Below, in pieces: positions 56,168-64,000 of a stretch of 64,000 bases of DNA. The stretch is from NCBI RefSeq assembly GCF_001040705.1, contig NZ_CVQP01000001.1:798324-862323 (forward strand), given 5' to 3'. The notes below the pieces were generated by a model, which did not search any database, was not told the DNA's origin, and saw nothing but the letters and a program-made list of their open reading frames with translations. Positions within the stretch are counted from its first letter, which is position 1. The number at the start of each line of letters is the position of its first letter. The stretch is from Rhodococcus sp. RD6.2 (GTDB lineage: Bacteria > Actinomycetota > Actinomycetes > Mycobacteriales > Mycobacteriaceae). Position numbers and translations under genes: made by a program.

Positions 56168-56893
56168 TCACTTGCTGAACGGTTCGGGTGGGATCGTCGT
56201 GCCGCCGCCGGCATGCGGATCGCCGTCGGGGTTCGGCTGGGGCACCGAGCCGACGCCGACCCGGCGGACCCGCAGCATCCATTCGTCGTCCGTGCCGGTG
56301 AGACGTTCACGCACGCGTCGGACAAGGTCCGCATCTGCGGCATCGGTAGCCGCCTGCACTGCCGCCCGCCGAATCGACCGCACATCGCTGTCGAGTTGGC
56401 GGTAGACGACGGCAGCGGCTTCAGGACTACCGCCGGCAATGAGCCGGGACAGGGCTTCCAGGGCGGTCGTCCGGATCACGACCTCCTCGGCGACGGTGCT
56501 GAGTCCGTGCACCGGGTCGCTCCCGTGCTCCTCCGGGATCGGTTCGGCGAGGACGTCCGCCAGAAAGTCCACTGCTGCTGGGGTCCGCAGATCCGTGACG
56601 AGTTGGACCACGGCCCATCGTTCCTGGTATCTGTCCTCGTCGAGTCTTCGGTAGGCGTCGGCCAACGAGGGTCCTGCCTGCGAGTCGCGTTCACGCAACG
56701 CCGCAAGCGCCCGTTGGTAATTCCGTTCGGCGTCGTCACTGCCCGCAGACGCGAGGGCGGTCAGTGCCTCGCTTGCCACGGTGTTCAGTGCATCGTCCCG
56801 ACTCACGACTATTCCCGCCGCGGCGGGACCTGCAGTGAACATGTCGCCGCCTCCGCCGAGTTGCGGTGTGTCCGGGCTTTGTTCGGATGTCAT
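56168..56893 (-). CDS. HEAT-like helical-repeat protein
   Basis: A 241-residue protein. After a 55-residue Gly/Pro-rich start there are helix pairs of HEAT/armadillo style: WAVVQLVTDLRTPAAVDFLADVLAEP, VIRTTALEALSRLIAGGSPEAAAVVYRQL, SIRRAAVQAATDAADADLVRRVRERL. The C-terminal tail is Pro/Gly-rich. Such repeats usually bind other proteins. ATG 56893 has AAGGAG upstream. It lies between the M6 protease and the HESRH gene on the same strand with gaps of 60 and 13 bases. Confidence 0.6.
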   Translation of the reverse strand: MTSEQSPDTPQLGGGGDMFTAGPAAAGIVVSRDDALNTVASEALTALASAGSDDAERNYQRALAALRERDSQAGPSLADAYRRLDEDRYQERWAVVQLVTDLRTPAAVDFLADVLAEPIPEEHGSDPVHGLSTVAEEVVIRTTALEALSRLIAGGSPEAAAVVYRQLDSDVRSIRRAAVQAATDAADADLVRRVRERLTGTDDEWMLRVRRVGVGSVPQPNPDGDPHAGGGTTIPPEPFSK

Positions 56894-56953
56894 CTCATTG
56901 CTCCTTCGTGTGTTGTCGGGTTCCGGTGACGCTGGTCCGGGTATCACGCGGCG

Positions 56954-58480
56954 TCAGTCCGGCCCGGGTGTCGATGCCTTCGTCGTGACGCTGATGGCGG
57001 CACTCGGCGCCGAGATCTGCTCGATCTCGAGTCCCGAAGCGCTGCCGTCCCACCAATTGCTGTTCGGCGCTGTTGCGCGGCCGAACGTCGACGCGATTCC
57101 TCCGTAGAGGTCCTCGGCATCGCCGCCGTTGGCTCGGCGTTCGAGGTCGAAACGGTTGTCGGCCTGTTCGAGCGAGCATTCGTAATGCTGGCTCGGCGTC
57201 ATCTGTTCGAAGCTGTTGTTGCCGTTCTCGTCGACGTGCCAGATCGCCAGGCCTGCATCGGGAAGCGACGCGTCGCGGCCCGACTGACGCCGGTTCTCCA
57301 GAATGAAGTACTCGGTCGCGTTCCGGCGATAGATCAGGAAATCGTTCTTCCCGGCTTCGACGGTGGCGGAGACACCGGAAGTGAGCGTGGTCAGTTTGGA
57401 CGTCCACCCGGCCGCGTGCTTGAGATAGGCCTCGACCTGTGTGGGATTCTTGTCGGACCCGCCGAAACACATCAGTGAGTAGTGTCCGATACCGTTGCCC
57501 ACACTGACGGCGTCGTAGTCGTACAGGTCAGGGAAATCGCACACCATGTGACCGTTTTCGTGACAGAACGTACGTAGCGTCAACTGGGTGCCGATATCGG
57601 TGATCTGGTAGTCGGAGAACGACTTCGTGGCCGACGCCGCGTACGGGTTCGCCAGCGCCCACGAGTGCGGCCACAGGCCCTCGGACCAGTTGTTCACCCG
57701 GTTGCCCGCGTAGAACAGGCTCAGCGCGTACACGAAGCCGTCACTATCGCTGCTCAGCTCCGAGAAGTCGAAGCCCCTGGCGCCCAGTGCATCGAGCGCT
57801 TCCTTGATGAGTTGCTGTGCTCGCTTCCCATACTTGACCGTGCTGTCGGTGTAATAGGCACGTGGGTGACTGGCGGTGTGGTACGCGGCGACGATGTTCT
57901 TGTACCGCAGTTTGCCGTCGGAGACGCTGAGGAAGTAGTCGTAGGCCGACCCGTTGTTCCCGAATCCGTGGTAGCCGATCTTGTTGCAGAAGTCGTCGAT
58001 CTCCTGCCTGCTGATCGTGCTGGGCACATCCGGGAACTCGACGAGCAGAAGCAGTCCCACGTAGTCGCCGATCGTTCCGGCAGGTGGTGGAGCCGGGTTC
58101 GGCCCGTCTCCATCGGCCTCGGCCTGGCGCTGTGCGCGGCTCTCGGCGCGCCTGCTCATCCAACGTGGTTGTCGTCCCAGTTCGGTCCGGGCCGCATCGG
58201 CGCGGGCACGTGTGGCAGTGCGAGACAATCGGGCGTGCCGGGGCAGGCCGAGAGTTCGCGGATCGTCGGTTCCGGCACGGGTGTCGGTGGCGATCAGTTC
58301 GTCTCCCGACTCCGACAGTCTGGCGTAGTGATAGAAGCCGGTGCCGGGATCCTGGACGACCGTGTAACCATCGAGCGTCTCGAAAACTGCTTCGAACTGA
58401 TTGCCCCAACCGCGGACGGTGATCTCCGACCCGTCCGGGTTGTGGAAGGTGAACAATTCACCGGTGAACGGGGTAGGCAT
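56954..58480 (-). CDS. M6-family (immune inhibitor A-like) metalloprotease domain protein
   Basis: A 508-residue protein of the M6 metalloprotease type. Zinc site HENGH at residues 307-311, followed by the M6-type CDFPDLYDYD, with a Met-containing turn about 20 residues later (HYSLMCFGGS). A Pro/Arg-rich linker (about 85-135) separates an N-terminal beta domain (FTFHNPDGSEITVRGWG) from the protease domain. M6 enzymes are normally secreted zymogens, but no signal peptide is seen here. First gene of a leftward three-gene unit with a motif box upstream (58557-58573). Confidence 0.85.
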   Translation of the reverse strand: MPTPFTGELFTFHNPDGSEITVRGWGNQFEAVFETLDGYTVVQDPGTGFYHYARLSESGDELIATDTRAGTDDPRTLGLPRHARLSRTATRARADAARTELGRQPRWMSRRAESRAQRQAEADGDGPNPAPPPAGTIGDYVGLLLLVEFPDVPSTISRQEIDDFCNKIGYHGFGNNGSAYDYFLSVSDGKLRYKNIVAAYHTASHPRAYYTDSTVKYGKRAQQLIKEALDALGARGFDFSELSSDSDGFVYALSLFYAGNRVNNWSEGLWPHSWALANPYAASATKSFSDYQITDIGTQLTLRTFCHENGHMVCDFPDLYDYDAVSVGNGIGHYSLMCFGGSDKNPTQVEAYLKHAAGWTSKLTTLTSGVSATVEAGKNDFLIYRRNATEYFILENRRQSGRDASLPDAGLAIWHVDENGNNSFEQMTPSQHYECSLEQADNRFDLERRANGGDAEDLYGGIASTFGRATAPNSNWWDGSASGLEIEQISAPSAAISVTTKASTPGPD

Positions 58481-58556
58481 GACGGTCCCTCGCTTCCTGG
58501 TGGCGCGGTATGAATGGGTGGTATCTCATCCTCCGCAGCGGATCATCCGTGGTCGC

Positions 58557-58573
58557 GAGTAGCGCATTACCCG
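58557..58573. promoter_or_regulatory. Motif box A (upstream of M6 protease unit)
   Basis: GAGTAGCGCATTACCCG. Its centre is 40 bases before the -10-like GATACC on the minus strand, a position for an activator. Confidence 0.55.
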
Positions 58574-58865
58574 AGTGCAGGGAGGTTCTCGGTGCTGTGG
58601 ACGACCGTCTCCGAGGAGGTCTCGAGTTGGAGAACGAATTCGCTTGCGCAGGAGCGCAACTCGGTCACGGCGTGCTCCCGAACTCGTCGGTGACCGCCTC
58701 GGCTTCGAGTTCGGGGCCTTCGACCGCACTGCCTACAGGTCCCGGGCCGTCAGAATCCGAGGGTTCCGTCGCGGGGGTGGCGACGGTCGAGGTTGGCGCG
58801 GAGCACTCACCACCGAAATTCCGGTGCCATGAATCGATGGTGAATCTCCGTTGCGGCGATGACGC

Positions 58866-58882
58866 GAGTAGTGCGCTACGCG
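58866..58882. promoter_or_regulatory. Motif box B (upstream of cyclooxygenase gene)
   Basis: GAGTAGTGCGCTACGCG. Shares the GAGTAG..GC..TAC.CG pattern with the other boxes; 55 bases from box C. Confidence 0.5.
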
Positions 58883-58920
58883 AATTAACCGGCAGATCGC
58901 ATCAACGTGCGGCGAGAGGC

Positions 58921-58937
58921 AGGTAGCGCTCTACTCG
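58921..58937. promoter_or_regulatory. Motif box C (upstream of cyclooxygenase gene)
   Basis: AGGTAGCGCTCTACTCG. Right half is identical to box D; left half differs at two positions. Near a GATGAT hexamer at 58961. Confidence 0.5.
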
Positions 58938-59118
58938 TGACACCCCTACGAGTGGCTCGAGATGATCGGCGCATGACCAAGAAGATCGGCGACCGCGCCG
59001 ACGGCACGTGGGATTCGGGGCAGTCCTCGAGCGCCGACGTCCATCGGTTGCACCGGATGATCGATGCGAGCGCCACCCGGGTGTCGCCTGGCCTTCGCCC
59101 TCGACGATCGGACAGACG

Positions 59119-60723
59119 ATGCTCACGGACACGCTCCTTCCGCTGCTGGACCCGCGTCGGCATCTCGGCCGGCTCCCGAGGCCGATTCCATGGATCGCGG
59201 CCGGGCTGATCGGGCGGATTCCGCAGGCCCGGCGCCTCGTCAGCAGAATCGCCATCAACAAGTACGCCTACGCAGTCGCGCCCCGTCCTCGTCCGCTGAC
59301 GCTTGCCGGTGACTACACGAGCTGGAAGAGCCTGACCGACCGCACCTACAGCGGACGGCACCTCCCGCCGTCCACTGCGCCGCCCGAAGAACTGCCGGCC
59401 GAGCAGGATGTCGTCGCACTGTTCCGTCGGTCGGAAGAAATCCCGTCGACCGACACCAGCCTGATGTTCGCGTTCTTCGCGCAGTGGTTCACCGACAGTT
59501 TCCTGCGCACCAACCGCTTGGATCCGAGGAAGAACGACTCGAATCACGAGATCGACCTCTGCCAGATCTACGGGGTGAACGAACACAAGACGAACATGTT
59601 GCGGGCCGGACACGAAGGCCTCCTCGACAGCCAGTTCGTCAACGGTGAGGAGTTCCCGAAGTTCCTTTTCGCAGAACGGGAACCGGGTGGCGAACTGTTC
59701 TTCGATCCCAAGTTCGAAGGCCTGCACGACCGCGAGTACCTCCTGAACACGATTCTCCGAGCGTGTCCGGACGAACGAAAGGACTCGGTGTTCGCAGTGG
59801 GCCTCGAACACGGCAACAGCACCATCGGCAACACGGTTCTGAACGTGCTGTTCCTCCGTGAACACAACCGGATCGCACGTCGGTTGGTGCAGCAGTACCC
59901 GAAGTGGGAGGACGACCGGCTGTTCGAAACGACCCGCAACATCATGATCGTGCTCCTGCTGAAGATCGTCGTCGAAGAGTACATCACGCACATCGGCCCG
60001 TTCGACTTCCCGATCGAGCTCGTGCCGTTCGTTGCCGAGGAAGAACGCTGGAATCGAACCAATTGGTGTGCAATAGAATTCAACCTTCTGTACCGGTGGC
60101 ACTCGCTGATTCCGGATTCGACTGTCTTCGACTCGAAGCGCATGAGCACCCGAGAACTCGTCGACAACAACCCGTTTGTGCTCGACCGCGGGATCGACAC
60201 CGTCATCGCGCAGTTCTCGCGGCAGAAGGCGTCGAAGATCGGTCTCCGGAACACGCCCGCCTTCCTGGTGGACCGTCATCCGGGGTTCCCCGCCTACCCG
60301 TCGGTTGAAGAGCGGACCGTTCACCTGATGCGCGAGGCGCGACTGCGTCCATACAACGCGTACCGCAAGGAGTTCGGCCTCGGCGCACTGGCAAGCTTTG
60401 CCGACCTCACGAAGGACGTCGCGTTGCAGAAGACGATGGAGTCGCTCTACGGGGATATCGACAATGTCGAGTGGTACGTCGGGATCTTCGCCGAGGACTA
60501 CCCCGAGCACCGCATGATGGGCAACCTGATGACCACAATGGTCGCCCACGATGCGTTCACTCAGGCGTTGACAAATCCGCTGCTCGCTCGCCGCGTCTAC
60601 AACGACCGGACATTCACGAAGGTGGGCAAGGAGATCATCGACCAGACCCATTGCCTGCAGCAGATCGTCGCTCGCAACTCGCAGAATCCACGGGAGGCGT
60701 ACGCGAGCTTCCGTGTCGAGTGA
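59119..60723 (+). CDS. Cyclooxygenase-like haem peroxidase/dioxygenase
   Basis: A 534-residue member of the peroxidase-cyclooxygenase superfamily, closest in pattern to animal prostaglandin H synthases. Aligning by eye: YTSWKSLTDRTYSGRHLPP carries Arg 80 at the COX Arg120 position; MFAFFAQWFTD keeps the distal Gln (122) but has Asp 126 where COX has distal His207; EFNLLYRWHSLIPDS holds the radical Tyr 325 (COX Tyr385) and proximal haem His 328 (His388); Ala 479 replaces Ser530. SLYGDIDNVEWY and the C-terminal ASFRVE also match. No signal peptide or EGF domain. ATG 59119 follows GGACAG. A fatty-acid oxygenase is inferred. Confidence 0.85.
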   Translation: MLTDTLLPLLDPRRHLGRLPRPIPWIAAGLIGRIPQARRLVSRIAINKYAYAVAPRPRPLTLAGDYTSWKSLTDRTYSGRHLPPSTAPPEELPAEQDVVALFRRSEEIPSTDTSLMFAFFAQWFTDSFLRTNRLDPRKNDSNHEIDLCQIYGVNEHKTNMLRAGHEGLLDSQFVNGEEFPKFLFAEREPGGELFFDPKFEGLHDREYLLNTILRACPDERKDSVFAVGLEHGNSTIGNTVLNVLFLREHNRIARRLVQQYPKWEDDRLFETTRNIMIVLLLKIVVEEYITHIGPFDFPIELVPFVAEEERWNRTNWCAIEFNLLYRWHSLIPDSTVFDSKRMSTRELVDNNPFVLDRGIDTVIAQFSRQKASKIGLRNTPAFLVDRHPGFPAYPSVEERTVHLMREARLRPYNAYRKEFGLGALASFADLTKDVALQKTMESLYGDIDNVEWYVGIFAEDYPEHRMMGNLMTTMVAHDAFTQALTNPLLARRVYNDRTFTKVGKEIIDQTHCLQQIVARNSQNPREAYASFRVE

Positions 60724-60738
60724 GCCGGTTTCGGCAGG

Positions 60739-61704
60739 TCAGAGAAAGCGTGCGACGACAGGTGCATGGTCGGAGGCGGTGGCACCCCGTCGACATGTCG
60801 GATCTGCGGAAATGTCGTCGACACCGGCAGTGACGGCGGCCGCGGAGTGCATGTGGTCGAGGAGGCGACGACTGATCAGGATGTGGTCGATCAGCTCGTA
60901 CCTGCCCTCCGAGATCCGCGAGTATCGATGTTCGCTCGGGATGAGTGGGGCGACGTTCCACAGGCGGACGCCCTCGTCGCGGCGCGGCGAGTCCGGTCCG
61001 CTGGTTCCGATGCGCGAGCCTGGCGGCCCTTCCAGCATCAAAGTGGTTGCGGCGTCGGCGGTGTCGTTGAGGTCGCCGAGCACGATGACCGCTGGTGGGA
61101 GTGCCGGTGACAGATCGTCTGTGGACTCCCCGAGCGCGGCGGTCGCTGCGATACGCACGGTGGAGGCTTCGACGGCGCGCCGGTGGAGGGCGTACGCCCC
61201 GAATCGCGCCCGTTCGTCCTCGTCGCGAGGCGCGAACCGGTTGCCGGGAAACGTGAGGAGCTTCGACTTCAAGTGAGCGTTGATCAGGTGAACAGTGCCT
61301 ATCTCCGTCTCGGTGTGAACCTGCAGGGCGCCGCGCCCCATGCGCCTCATGGCACTGCCGCCGGCCGGCGAATCGGCTGTTCGCACCGGGCACAGCGGTG
61401 CGGGGAGGTCGACGATGTCGACTCCGTCGAGGAACGAGAGGCGCGAGACGAATCCGACTCGGATTCCGCGTGCGTCCGGGTATGCCGACAGACGATGGTG
61501 CCAACGGCCGGGTAGCAAGTCGACGAGGTCGGCGAGCGCATCGGGATCGCCGACCTCCTGAACAGCGAGGATGTCGACGTCGATCTCGGTGACCGTGTCG
61601 GCGAGAACATCGAGCTTCCGCCGGTAGATCTCGTCGTTGAGGGGACCGAACACGGTTCCCGGCCGGTACAGGTTCTCCACGTTCCACGTCGCGACGGTGA
61701 TCAT
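60739..61704 (-). CDS. Endonuclease/exonuclease/phosphatase-fold protein
   Basis: A 321-residue EEP-superfamily protein. Catalytic blocks: ATWNVENLY (Asn), LAVQEVGD (metal Glu), NAHLKSK, VLGDLNDTAD (Asp/Asn), and SDHAPVVARF (Asp-His) at the C-terminus, the complete set for a metal-dependent phosphodiesterase. No signal peptide; GGGGAG precedes ATG 61704. It converges on the cyclooxygenase gene, with 15 bases between stops, and has box D in its promoter. Substrate could be nucleic acid, inositol phosphate or phospholipid; the sequence does not say. Confidence 0.88.
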   Translation of the reverse strand: MITVATWNVENLYRPGTVFGPLNDEIYRRKLDVLADTVTEIDVDILAVQEVGDPDALADLVDLLPGRWHHRLSAYPDARGIRVGFVSRLSFLDGVDIVDLPAPLCPVRTADSPAGGSAMRRMGRGALQVHTETEIGTVHLINAHLKSKLLTFPGNRFAPRDEDERARFGAYALHRRAVEASTVRIAATAALGESTDDLSPALPPAVIVLGDLNDTADAATTLMLEGPPGSRIGTSGPDSPRRDEGVRLWNVAPLIPSEHRYSRISEGRYELIDHILISRRLLDHMHSAAAVTAGVDDISADPTCRRGATASDHAPVVARFL

Positions 61705-61795
61705 GTGCACTCCCCGGGGATCCGCGTCACCGGCCGCGGACGTGTGCGGCTCGGTCTCGAGTATCCAGGGTGCGGGTCGGTTCTCGTGGTGTCGT

Positions 61796-61812
61796 GAGTA
61801 GGGCATTACTCG
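61796..61812. promoter_or_regulatory. Motif box D (upstream of EEP gene, at 3' end of LAL regulator)
   Basis: GAGTAGGGCATTACTCG, the most symmetric copy (GAGTA-N6-TACTC). Its centre is 39 bases before GATACT (61765-61760), a -10-like hexamer for the EEP gene. It overlaps the regulator's stop codon. Confidence 0.55.
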
Positions 61813-64000
61813 TCGCGCATCAGGCGCCCGAGTTGATCCCGATCGGTCACGTCGAGTTTGATACACGCCCGGTAGATGTGACCCTCGACAGTACGAACAG
61901 ACACCACCAGACGCTCGGCGATCTGCTTGTTCGTCAGGCCGGCGGCGACGAGCATGGCGATCTCCCGTTCCCGGACCGTCAACGGAAGCGGATGGGCCGC
62001 TACCTGAATGGCTGGTGTGGTAACACCGCCGCAGCGTGCAGCCAGGCTGAATGCCCGGGCGCCGGACTCCGTGCTCTTCCTGCGGCTCCCGTCGTGAGTG
62101 TGTGCAGCGGCAGCGAGAGCCGCGGCGTCCGCGGCATGGAGGAGCAGGCCGTGCCGCTCGAAATCGTCGCTGATGGTGTCCAGGCACGCGGCATCTGCGG
62201 CCGCCGCCGCCGCGGCGTGGCGTGCCAGGATGGACACGATCGGTCCGTCGACACGCTCGACGAGTTGGGCAAGGCGGTCCGCGACAGTGCGATCGCCGAA
62301 TCGGGCAGCATCGTGGAGAGCGTCCGCTTCGATGGCGTATTGGCCGGACGCGTGCGCGGCCTCGGCGGCCAGGTTGGCCAGTTCGACACTGCGGCGTGCG
62401 GAGTTCTCGGCGGCGGCCAGCCACGATTGTGCGATCAGCCGGCTGGGCCTGTGCAGCGCCATGTGCTCGCCGGTGTGTTCATGTGCAGCGTTGAGAACGA
62501 TGCGGGCTCGCTCCGGTTGTCCGAGTGCGGCGTAGGCCTTTGCCAGCAGAATCGTCGCAGGCAACCGCCACGGAAGGGGAACCTCGGCCCGAAACGCTGC
62601 CAATGCCTGCTCGACCTCGGATATGACGTCCGGGAAGCAGCCGCGGCTGGTGTCCACCATGGCAGCCATGATCTTGGAGATTGCCCATGCCAGGAACTGG
62701 CCTGCCGATGAGAAATTGGAGTACTCGGCGACGCGCCGCTCCGCGAGCGTCAGATTGCCGACCTGAGTGAGCGCGCGGACCTCGCCGTACCGGATCATCG
62801 CCCGGATCATGCCGTCGGTCGATTTCCGTGAGTTGCGGCAGCGGGCGGCTATGGCCTCGAACGCGTTGCCACGCCCGGCGAGCGGCGCACCGAGGCCTGT
62901 GCTGAACGCGGCCCACTCGATGGCCTGTGAGGGGGAGTCGGGGTTCGACAGGACTCGCTCGGCGAGAGTGAGTCCCTCGTCGAGCCGGTTCTCGTGGACG
63001 GCGATCGCCGACGCCACGGCTTCTGCGAGCAACTGCAGGGCAGGGTGGTGTGTGCGTTCACGAAGGAGTCCGAGGATCTCGTGTGCGTGCTGGACATCGC
63101 CCAGGGACCAGAACAGGATCGATACGTGGGGGATGCCCCATTGGACGAGTTCGAGCTCGTTCAGGTCGTCCGGATCGAACGCGGCGAGAGTTCTCTCCGC
63201 CAGCGCGGGATGGCCCTGCCACAGGAGTGCACGTGCCAGCAGTTCGGCGGCGGCCACGCCGCCGCCGCGCTCGACCGCGCGACGCGCAATGCGTTCTCCG
63301 AGCGGAAGATTGGACAGGGAAATCGCGTCTTTCGCGGCCGTGACGAGAAGCTCGGTGTCGGGTGGGCAGTCGCTGTCGATGTACAGTTCGGCCAGCCGGA
63401 TCCGTTCCGCTGCGGTGGCCGCTCCCCGCTGCTGCAGTTCATCGACGAGTCGCCCACGAAGCTTGCGGGCGGACGCGGTGCCGAGGCGTCCGCGCACCAC
63501 ATCCCCCAGGAGGGGATGGCAGAATCGGGCGTCGAGCCTCGAGCCCGCGGGCTCGATGCGGATCAGACCGCGCAACTCGGCCGTGTCCACGGCTTCCTCC
63601 CCGGCCAGGTGGCACAGGATGTCGATATCGAGTGGCTCGCACAGGGCGAGTGGCCCGAGTGCGCTCTGTGCCTCCCGTCCGGCTCGGTCGAGGCGGTGCT
63701 CCAGCAGTTGGGTGAGTCCGGGGGTCGCGGTGGTCTGCCCGCGAAGCTGCCATACGCCGGCGACCTGGATCAGGTGACCGGTGTCGAGAGCACCTTCCAC
63801 GAGGTGTCGAAGGAACAGTGCGTTACCTCCCGACATGTCCCACATGACATCGGCGCTCAGATCCTCGAGCTGGCCGTCGAGGACCGACTGGACGAGTCGA
63901 ATGCTCTCTTCCTTCGTGAACGGACGTAGCTCGATGCGGTCGAGGTACTCGTTCTTCCACAGCGCCGTCACCGCGTCCGGGACGGGCTCACCCGTACGGA
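61806..64000 (-). CDS. LAL-type LuxR regulator (N-terminus outside window)
   Basis: At least 731 residues of a large ATP-binding LuxR (LAL/STAND) regulator; the frame is open to the window edge, so the Walker A part is missing. Seen: the end of the NTPase domain (IELRPFTKEESIRLV, then SGGNALFLRHLVEGAL), a long TPR-like helical region, and a C-terminal LuxR HTH, LTVREREIAMLVAAGLTNKQIAERLVVSVRTVEGHIYRACIKL. Such proteins are ligand-dependent activators. Adjacent to the genes carrying the shared motif boxes, it is the best candidate for their regulator. Confidence 0.92.
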   Translation of the reverse strand, partial: RTGEPVPDAVTALWKNEYLDRIELRPFTKEESIRLVQSVLDGQLEDLSADVMWDMSGGNALFLRHLVEGALDTGHLIQVAGVWQLRGQTTATPGLTQLLEHRLDRAGREAQSALGPLALCEPLDIDILCHLAGEEAVDTAELRGLIRIEPAGSRLDARFCHPLLGDVVRGRLGTASARKLRGRLVDELQQRGAATAAERIRLAELYIDSDCPPDTELLVTAAKDAISLSNLPLGERIARRAVERGGGVAAAELLARALLWQGHPALAERTLAAFDPDDLNELELVQWGIPHVSILFWSLGDVQHAHEILGLLRERTHHPALQLLAEAVASAIAVHENRLDEGLTLAERVLSNPDSPSQAIEWAAFSTGLGAPLAGRGNAFEAIAARCRNSRKSTDGMIRAMIRYGEVRALTQVGNLTLAERRVAEYSNFSSAGQFLAWAISKIMAAMVDTSRGCFPDVISEVEQALAAFRAEVPLPWRLPATILLAKAYAALGQPERARIVLNAAHEHTGEHMALHRPSRLIAQSWLAAAENSARRSVELANLAAEAAHASGQYAIEADALHDAARFGDRTVADRLAQLVERVDGPIVSILARHAAAAAAADAACLDTISDDFERHGLLLHAADAAALAAAAHTHDGSRRKSTESGARAFSLAARCGGVTTPAIQVAAHPLPLTVREREIAMLVAAGLTNKQIAERLVVSVRTVEGHIYRACIKLDVTDRDQLGRLMRDE

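Larger units (their letters stand above)
58481..59118. other. 638-base divergent regulatory region between protease unit and cyclooxygenase gene
   Basis: Holds three copies of the motif GAGTAGNGCNNTACNCG (boxes A, B, C) and, for the leftward unit, GATACC (58525-58520) 40 bases after box A. For the rightward gene GATGAT (58961-58966) may be a -10; a transcript from there would start at ATG 58973, which opens a short frame to 59209 of uncertain reality. Open frames at 58510-58926 lack protein-like features. Confidence 0.5.

Noticed and set aside
58510-58926. A 138-codon plus-strand open frame upstream of the cyclooxygenase gene
   Set aside because: Low-complexity Ser/Gly/Val translation and no ribosome site; it contains two motif boxes, which suggests regulatory DNA.
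58973-59209. Short frame beginning MTKKIGDRADGTWDSG
   Set aside because: The start resembles a real protein and could be leaderless, but the frame turns Arg/Ser-rich and overlaps the cyclooxygenase gene by 91 bases. Left as an uncertain leader peptide only.

Overview
The window is chromosomal DNA of a high-G+C, mycolic-acid-type actinobacterium, most likely a Rhodococcus or a close relative. Evidence: GTG/ATG starts with GGAGG ribosome sites, many four-base (ATGA/GTGA) gene overlaps, WhiB3, SigD with an RsdA-type anti-sigma factor, the GuaB2/GuaB3/ChoD cluster, a split groES-groEL1 operon with a His-rich GroEL1 tail, and an SOS-controlled ImuA'-ImuB pair. Gene order largely follows the rplM-to-imuB stretch of Mycobacterium tuberculosis (about Rv3443c back to Rv3394c), with lineage-specific insertions. 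No rRNA, tRNA, CRISPR array, insertion sequence or phage was seen.

Layout. 1-8 kb: end of an acyl-CoA dehydrogenase; a TetR regulator divergent from an internally duplicated membrane protein; a Tat-exported cholesterol oxidase; a secreted LVIVD propeller protein coupled to a DUF305 protein. 8-24.7 kb: conserved core with rplM-rpsI, glmM, a small Ala/Pro-rich operon, two divergent alpha/beta hydrolases, a secreted BNR-type protein, glmS, nnrD, alr, a hydrolase, then tsaE-tsaB-rimI-tsaD and a small K+ channel. 24.7-28.3 kb: accessory patch with a decayed steroid-reductase-like fragment, a VOC protein/TetR divergent pair with two operator palindromes, an NsrR-like regulator and a Tat-exported phosphoesterase. 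28.4-42.8 kb: groES-groEL1, whiB3, sigD-rsdA, DUF5319, guaB2-guaB3, choD, an acyl-CoA ligase behind a clear operator, and leaderless guaA. 42.9-55.4 kb: a degenerate SigD paralogue, a PspC/LiaF-like protein with its histidine kinase and response regulator, ctaD with a small partner, a Ser/Thr kinase, imuA'-imuB, a hydrolase, a TetR regulator and a sucrase/ferredoxin-like protein.

55.5-64 kb is the most unusual part. A leftward three-gene unit (M6-type metalloprotease, helical-repeat protein, small HESRH zincin-like protein) faces a rightward gene for a cyclooxygenase (prostaglandin-synthase) homologue. Next come an endonuclease/exonuclease/phosphatase-fold protein and a large LuxR-type (LAL) regulator that runs off the window. 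A 17-base motif, GAGTAGNGCNNTACNCG, occurs four times here: once upstream of the protease unit, twice upstream of the cyclooxygenase gene, and once upstream of the phosphatase-fold gene at the regulator's 3' end. At the two leftward promoters it sits 39-40 bases before a GATAC(C/T) -10-like hexamer. I infer that these genes form one regulon, possibly under the LAL regulator. The cyclooxygenase homologue keeps the Arg, Tyr and proximal His of the family but has Asp in place of the distal His.
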